Assembly: GCA_029204225.1 (NCBI GenBank)
Contig: CM055102.1
Coordinates: forward strand, 48,266,870 to 48,330,869
From: Diphasiastrum complanatum
Taxonomy: Eukaryota > Streptophyta > Lycopodiopsida > Lycopodiales > Lycopodiaceae
Direction: 5' to 3'
DNA: 64,000 nucleotides
In this document: positions 59,321 through 64,000 of the stretch, piece after piece
Position numbering within the stretch: the first letter of the stretch is position 1
Layout of the letters: each line of letters begins with the position of its first letter
Made by a program: the position numbers and the translations under genes
Notes under the pieces: model-generated
Told to the model about the DNA's origin: nothing
What the model saw: only the letters and a program-made list of their open reading frames with translations
Database searches by the model: none

Positions 59321-60320
59321 AAAATCTTATAAACCTCAAAAAATGAAGATCACGAAGACCTAAAAAACGAAGACCTTGAAGACAAAATGTTCACGAACAA
59401 TGCGAACAACAGGAGAAGGTCAAACGACGTGAAAGAAAAAATATTTGAGACACCCGAAGGTCGAATACTTTCGACACCTCACGCACAAAAGGACCGAGAA
59501 GATCAAAGAAGTACCGTAAAGTACAAATCCATGATATGATATGATGATGTCAACAGAAGAGTGTTAGGACGTGCCTAATCCGTCGCTCTTGTAATCTGAG
59601 ATTAGTCAAATGACTTGAAAGAAAAAATGTTTGAGACACCCGAAGGTTGAATACTTTCGACACCTCACACACGAAAGGACCGAGAAGATCAAAGAAATAC
59701 CGTAAAGTACAAATCCCTAATATGATATGATGACGTCAGCAGAAGAGCGTTAGGACATGCCTAATCTGTCGCTCTTCAATATGAGATTAGTCTTAGATTG
59801 TTCAATCTATCTAATTAGAAATGTTACTCTGAATATATTCAATTGCTAGATGCCTTAATGACATAGAAGACAGAGATAGACAAAATACAGAATAGCGAAG
59901 TCCGCCAATGAGCGAGACAATTTTGTAAGCAGGATCCACAAAGATCCAAGAAGTCCGCTAGTAAGCGAGACACTGTTCGTGGGAGAACACCGCTTCTCTC
60001 ATGCCAATGCGTTGTTTGGGTCTGTTACACAATGCTTAAACCAAGAGGATCAATAGATGATATTGTAGCTGTTATGCACAAATCATTCAATCTGTCTGAT
60101 CTCGATTGAATTATTGTCTGCTCATTGTTCGTGTTTTATTTATTTCGCACATAGGTTCAATCTTGTTGAATGCTGAATTAATTTAAAATGTAGGTCAGTA
60201 GTGTCTGTCTACATTCTGGAGGATTGTAGGAATGATATAGCAGGCAGTGATCAGCAATCATATCTGAACTCCATCCGAATTCATTTGCGTTTTGTTTCGC
60301 TTTAGATTTGCTTCAGTGTT
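59252..60320 (+). repeat. Copia 3' LTR, truncated, with internal 186-bp duplication
   Basis: Starts TGAAGAAACAAAG like the LTR at 43547. 59431-59616 is duplicated at 59617-59800 (GAAAGAAAAAAT..TTGAGACACCCGAAGG). The last part (AACTCCATCCGAATTC) matches the 33-kb LTR, but the terminal TTCATCA is missing. Confidence 0.8.
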
Positions 60321-60326
60321 GTTGCT

Positions 60327-61113
60327 TGCAGTTGAGTTCGTATCCCTCTGGCTACGTCATATAGATTTTCTCTTTGATGGTTCCATTAAGGAAAGTGGTA
60401 TGGACATCCATCTAGTGGACTTCAAGATCTGTTGCGGCTGCAAAGGAGAGAAGTAGGCGGATCGAAGCATGTTTGACAACTGGACTGAAGGTTTCAAAAT
60501 AGTTCAGATCTAAAATATGGGAGTAGCCTTTGGCGACTAGCCTGGCCTTGTAGCGATTGAGCCTTCCTTCAGCATCATACTTTGCTTATCCATTTTCGTG
60601 GAATTGGATTTCAGTCCTTTGGTACCTCTGTGACTGTCCATGTTTGATTCTCTATTAGAGAATCAAATTTGTTGTCCATCGCTGCTTTCCACTGGTCAAC
60701 ATCAAAAGTAGACATAGCCTCAGAAATGGTGGTTGGTTCCTGCACAAAGTAGCAGGCCGGATCATCCATAAATATGGATGGAGGCTGTCTGGACCTATTT
60801 GACCTTCTGGGTTGAACTTCGGTCCTCTGATGTGGGTTGACCCATTGAGGTTCTGACTCATTGTCTGAGTCAGTGTTGCTATTCTGCAGTTGAATTCTTG
60901 GATCAAAATTTGGGTGCTCGATTCTTGAGTCGGATTTGTCAGCAGCTTTCCCCTTGTGGTTGATGAACTGGTCTTCCACAAAAATGACATCTCTACTAGT
61001 GAATGCCTTCTCAGTATCCAGATTGTAGAGCTTGTATGCCTTGTGGTCTAGGGAATAGCTGATGAAAATCGTTTTTCTACTTTTGTCATCAAGTTTTTTT
61101 CTTAGATCTTCAG
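60327..61113 (-). pseudogene. Copia A, inverted continuation (integrase end to reverse transcriptase start)
   Basis: Minus frame starts DLRKKLDDKSRKTIFISYS directly at the CTGAA next to element B LTR 2 and continues the Copia A integrase frame that ended at 52532. Then HKAYKLYNLDTEKAFTSRDV, a Ser/Asn-rich linker, RSNRSRQPPSIFMDD, DVDQWKAAMDNKFDSLIENQ, and after a shift the reverse transcriptase start (KARLVAKGY, ETFSPVVKHASIRLLLSFAA, MDVHTTFLNGTIKEKIYM). It ends at the LTR of the Copia fragment. The rest of the reverse transcriptase is not in the window. Confidence 0.9.
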
Positions 61114-61676
61114 TGTCATGTGACAATATTAGCATTCAAACATCTAATCCATTCATTAACATCAAATCATAATATAAATACAAGAAATCAAAAAAACTAG
61201 TCAAAAATCAAGAAGATAGCTAAAAGTGGCAAAACTTCACCAAAATAGACAAAGTAAGGTATCTTTATTCATGATTATTGATCATTCACAAGATAGGGGC
61301 CTGATTCTAGAGCATGATCATAGCTCTCTTGTGATTTTAGGCACATGAACCACTTTCTTCATCAAGAAAGCTCTCCAAGAAAAGCTCCAAGATTTCTTAA
61401 AACTCAAAATTACAAAATGAACAATAGCCTCCAAATTTAGCACGACCTCAGCTATTTATAGTGGTCATTTGTGCCTCTACTATAAGTTTGGGATCTTATT
61501 TAGATAAATTGGGCCTTACAACCATTATTACAATTCCGCTATTCTCAACTATAGCGAGGTTGTTCGAACGACTTTATTAACTGTCCTATTGACTAGTTCT
61601 AATCTAATTTAGCTCCATGGCTATATTTGACAATTCATTAGTAAGCTCATGGGCTAATTACATGCATCACATGACA
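61114..61676 (-). repeat. Element B LTR 2 (563 bp), inverted relative to LTR 1
   Basis: Reverse complement of 52533-53094 with a few differences. Its outer flank is TTCAG (61109-61113), i.e. CTGAA on the minus strand, equal to the TSD left of LTR 1. On the inner side it is preceded (minus) by AAAGTAGGGGGAG, a polypurine tract, so this is the 3' LTR. Confidence 0.92.
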
Positions 61677-61849
61677 CTCCCCCTACTTTAAGCATTTTTG
61701 CCCTAAAAAATGAAGGCGATGTAGTCCTTTGTTGAGCGCCATGTCGCGTGAATCCTTTGGCGGTAGTCGAGAAGTATTTGGCCACCTTGAATAAGAAACA
61801 TCTTTTCTTGTATTATTATTGTCAGTAGCCATATATGTTGAATTTCGCA
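61677..61849 (-). pseudogene. Element B internal 3' end
   Basis: Short region before the 3' LTR with a broken frame (LLDYRQRIHATW, DYIAFIF) and the polypurine tract. It could be the end of a Gypsy polyprotein, but too little is left to say. It is cut at 61850 by the Copia C LTR. Confidence 0.45.
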
Positions 61850-62572
61850 TGTGTGTATTGAACACAACATGTACTTGTGATCTCCTAAGGTGTGTAGATG
61901 CACCAAGATGAAGACTAGATTGAGATTCAAGATCAATCTTAGATCCTATGGCAAAAACACACTACTACATGCATTCAATCACTTCCAACTCTCACTCACA
62001 CGTGTGGGAAGTATTCAAAAGATAATCTAAGTAAAAACAAGCTGCTCTCCTTGGGTAGAGAGAGAAAAAACATCATGAGCTCTCGGGTAGAGAGAGAAAG
62101 CTAGAAATCCAATAACACTCAAAATCCATATAATCACCAAATCAATTAGCTTCAAAATGAGGAGTACAATGATACAAGTAGATCCACGAGCTACCACTTT
62201 GCTTAACTATTATTGGACCATACTTTGTCACCTCTTGATTCTATTGGTCCATTGATCCATGCACCTCTTAATTCTATTGGACTATATTCAAGCACACCTC
62301 AATTTCCTATTGGACCTCACATGGTTCCACCTCTTAATCCTATTGGACCTCTTGGAATTCATCAAACAAAAGCATTACACTTGCCTACACTCTAATCGGC
62401 ACGAGTTTAGCCTCTTACTCTATTTTGGCTCAATAGTGACATTACAAGTGGAAATGCATAATTTGCCATCTATGCCAAATTTGTTCCTATCAACATCCTA
62501 CACCTAGATGCTTGATGTAAAAAACATAAGACCCCTATATCTAACATAGATAATCTTTTTCAATTCTTCACA
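61850..62572 (-). repeat. Copia C 3' LTR (about 723 bp)
   Basis: On the minus strand starts TGTGAAGAATTG after the polypurine tract AGGAGGAG and ends CAATACACACA (TGTG/CACA ends). It contains a CACACGTGTG palindrome near 61998. The 5' LTR is beyond the window. Confidence 0.75.
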
Positions 62573-62590
62573 CTCCTCCTAAAAAATTAT

Positions 62591-64000
62591 CTATGAAGAT
62601 TTGAGAATTGATCTTGATATAACTCCAAGATTAGATCTATGCTTGATGAAAGCACTTTTGCTCAAAGGCTTGGTGAGTAGATCGGCAATACAAGAGGACG
62701 AATTGACATGCTCCAAAATAAGCTTTTCTCTCACAAAATGGTGTGCCACTTCTATGTGCTTGCTTCTTGCATGAAAAATGGGATTGTTGGCAAGAGCTTG
62801 GGCCAAGATGTTATCACACTTGATCATTGGTAGATCATCTTCCTTGATGCACTTTAGCTCCATAAATAACCTCTTGATCCAAAGCACCTCTTTGGTAGTT
62901 GTAGTGAGTGCTTTGTACTCGGCCTCACATGAAGAGAGAGATATAGTATCTTGCTTTTTGGAAAGCCAAGATATTAGATTGCCTCCAAGAAAGATAGTGT
63001 ATGCACTAATAGACTTTCGATCCATCTTGTCACTTGCAAAGTCCGAATCCGAGTAGCCAACAATGGATAGATCTTCACTTTTATAGAGTAGACCATAATC
63101 ACAAGATGAAGATACATATCTTAGAATCCTCTTGGCAATCTTCCAATGATGGATCTTAGGATCTTGCATAAATTGGCTCAATTTGTGCACACAAAAACTT
63201 AGATCGGGCCTAGTAATGGTAAGCCAAATCAAGGAGCCTACAAGACTCCTAAAAAGTGTGATGTCCTCAAAGGATCTTTCATCACCTTTATTAGGATCTT
63301 TTACAATTTGCTCCATCGGAGTATCTATGCTCTTAGAATTTTCCATATGGAATTTTTTCAACATAGAGTGAGCATATCTAGATTGGCATATAAAGACATG
63401 ATTTTCATAAAAATCAATTTCTAGGCCTAGGATGTAATGTATCTCTCCTAGATCTTGCATTTTAAACTCACAACCAAGTGCTAGCTTAGTTTCATCAACT
63501 AGCTTGATACAACTTCCACAAAGAATAATGTCATTAACATAAATTAGAAGAATGACAATATTGCTATCAACAAACTTTAGATACATGGAAGGATCATAGT
63601 CACTAAGAGTAAATCCTAGTGAGATAAGAAAAGAATTAAGTCTTGAATACCATGATCTTGGTGCTTGCTCAAGTCCATAAAGACTTTTGAAGAGCAAGCA
63701 CACTTTGGACTCATCCTTGATGAATCCTTGAGATTGTTCCATATAGATCTCCTCCTCAAGATAACCATTTAGAAAAGCATTGGATACATGTAATTGGAAC
63801 AACTTCCACTTGAAGAAACAAGCAAGAGAAAGAATTCTTATTGTCACCATCTTTGCAACAGGTGCAAAGATCTCCTCATAATCAAGACCATGGATTTGAG
63901 CAAATCCTTTGGCACATAATCTTGTTTTATGCTTGTTGATGGTGCCATCATGATTGAACTTGATCCGAAATATCCACTTGCAACCAATCACATGCTTGTT
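62591..64000 (-). CDS. Copia C reverse transcriptase / RNase H, open frame, runs off the window
   Basis: One uninterrupted frame of about 470 codons from the right edge to TGA. The apparent start is a GTG inside the frame; the codons before it (NKH) are open, so the protein continues to the right. Order: CKWIFRIKFNHDGT, TRLCAKGFAQIHGLDYEEIF, FQLHVSNAFLNGYLEEEIYM, FKSLYGLEQAPRSWYSRLNS, LLIYVNDIILCG, MQDLGEIHYILGLEID, LVGSLIWLTITRPDLSFCV, GYSDSDFASDKMDRKSISAY, LSSCEAEYKALTT, SKHIEVAHHFVREKL, IADLLTKPLSKSAF. The YVDD motif is YVND, and the upstream catalytic Asp (usually QMDV) is HVS, so the enzyme should be inactive despite the open frame. It lies inside element B. Confidence 0.93.
   Translation of the reverse strand, partial: NKHVIGCKWIFRIKFNHDGTINKHKTRLCAKGFAQIHGLDYEEIFAPVAKMVTIRILSLACFFKWKLFQLHVSNAFLNGYLEEEIYMEQSQGFIKDESKVCLLFKSLYGLEQAPRSWYSRLNSFLISLGFTLSDYDPSMYLKFVDSNIVILLIYVNDIILCGSCIKLVDETKLALGCEFKMQDLGEIHYILGLEIDFYENHVFICQSRYAHSMLKKFHMENSKSIDTPMEQIVKDPNKGDERSFEDITLFRSLVGSLIWLTITRPDLSFCVHKLSQFMQDPKIHHWKIAKRILRYVSSSCDYGLLYKSEDLSIVGYSDSDFASDKMDRKSISAYTIFLGGNLISWLSKKQDTISLSSCEAEYKALTTTTKEVLWIKRLFMELKCIKEDDLPMIKCDNILAQALANNPIFHARSKHIEVAHHFVREKLILEHVNSSSCIADLLTKPLSKSAFIKHRSNLGVISRSILKSS

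Larger units (their letters stand above)
57673..60320 (+). mobile_element. Copia fragment of the 33-kb family (RT to 3' LTR) carrying a telomere-like insert
   Basis: Begins inside reverse transcriptase (CDISKHFEIADLGEARCYLG) and runs through RNase H to a 3' LTR at 59252, truncated near 60320. Its protein and LTR sequences are clearly related to 37446-37875 and 43136-44526. The left border is the Gypsy LTR; the right border meets the inverted half of Copia A. Confidence 0.85.

Overview
The window is nuclear DNA from a land plant with a large, repeat-rich genome. The evidence is one split host gene for the mitochondrial chaperonin HSP60, with consensus GT-AG introns up to 17 kb long, and many decayed Copia, Gypsy, hAT and LINE copies. 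Gene size and repeat nesting would fit a gymnosperm, fern or similar large genome, but the species cannot be fixed from the sequence.

Region 1 to 22.5 kb is the 5' half of the HSP60 gene on the minus strand. Six exons (41, 22, 132, 160, 176 and 96 nt) encode the first 209 residues in one continuous frame; the remaining exons lie left of position 1. Intron 5 is 17 kb and holds a decayed Gypsy fragment, three fragments of one hAT transposon family (one cut by a Copia 3' end with its LTR), a small AAACGCGTTT-bearing MITE family and GT/GA microsatellites. Intron 3 holds a LINE reverse transcriptase fragment. Upstream of the gene are a palindrome built of LTR-like arms, a pure 182-bp TC tract, and a palindrome-rich array near 26.4 kb.

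Region 27.7 to about 48 kb is a three-level nest. A chromodomain Gypsy element (minus) was hit just before its gag start by an 11.5-kb Copia element (TSD GATAT). That Copia was then hit inside its RNase H domain by a 5.26-kb LTR element (TSD ATTGT) whose two 832-bp LTRs are almost identical. This youngest element has LTRs, a primer-binding site, a polypurine tract and one zinc knuckle, but no protease, integrase or reverse transcriptase. It carries three ORFs, two of which I cannot assign to any family. It is the best candidate here for something undescribed.

Region 48 to 64 kb is a second mosaic. A Copia element (A) is interrupted by a 1.5-kb fold-back element and, inside integrase, by a second LTR element (B). 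The continuation of A and the partner LTR of B lie about 8 kb away in opposite orientation, and both junctions carry the same 5-bp TSD (CTGAA). This shows an inversion inside the nest. Between the two halves lie a minus-strand Gypsy element with a solo LTR in its gag (TSD CCTCT) and a Copia fragment holding about 540 bp of degenerate telomere-like CCCTAAA sequence. At the right edge a Copia element (C) with a long open frame, but a mutated YVDD motif, sits inside element B.

No tRNA, rRNA, CRISPR or prokaryotic feature was seen. All boundaries were read by eye; LTR ends with a matching TSD are firm, the others approximate.
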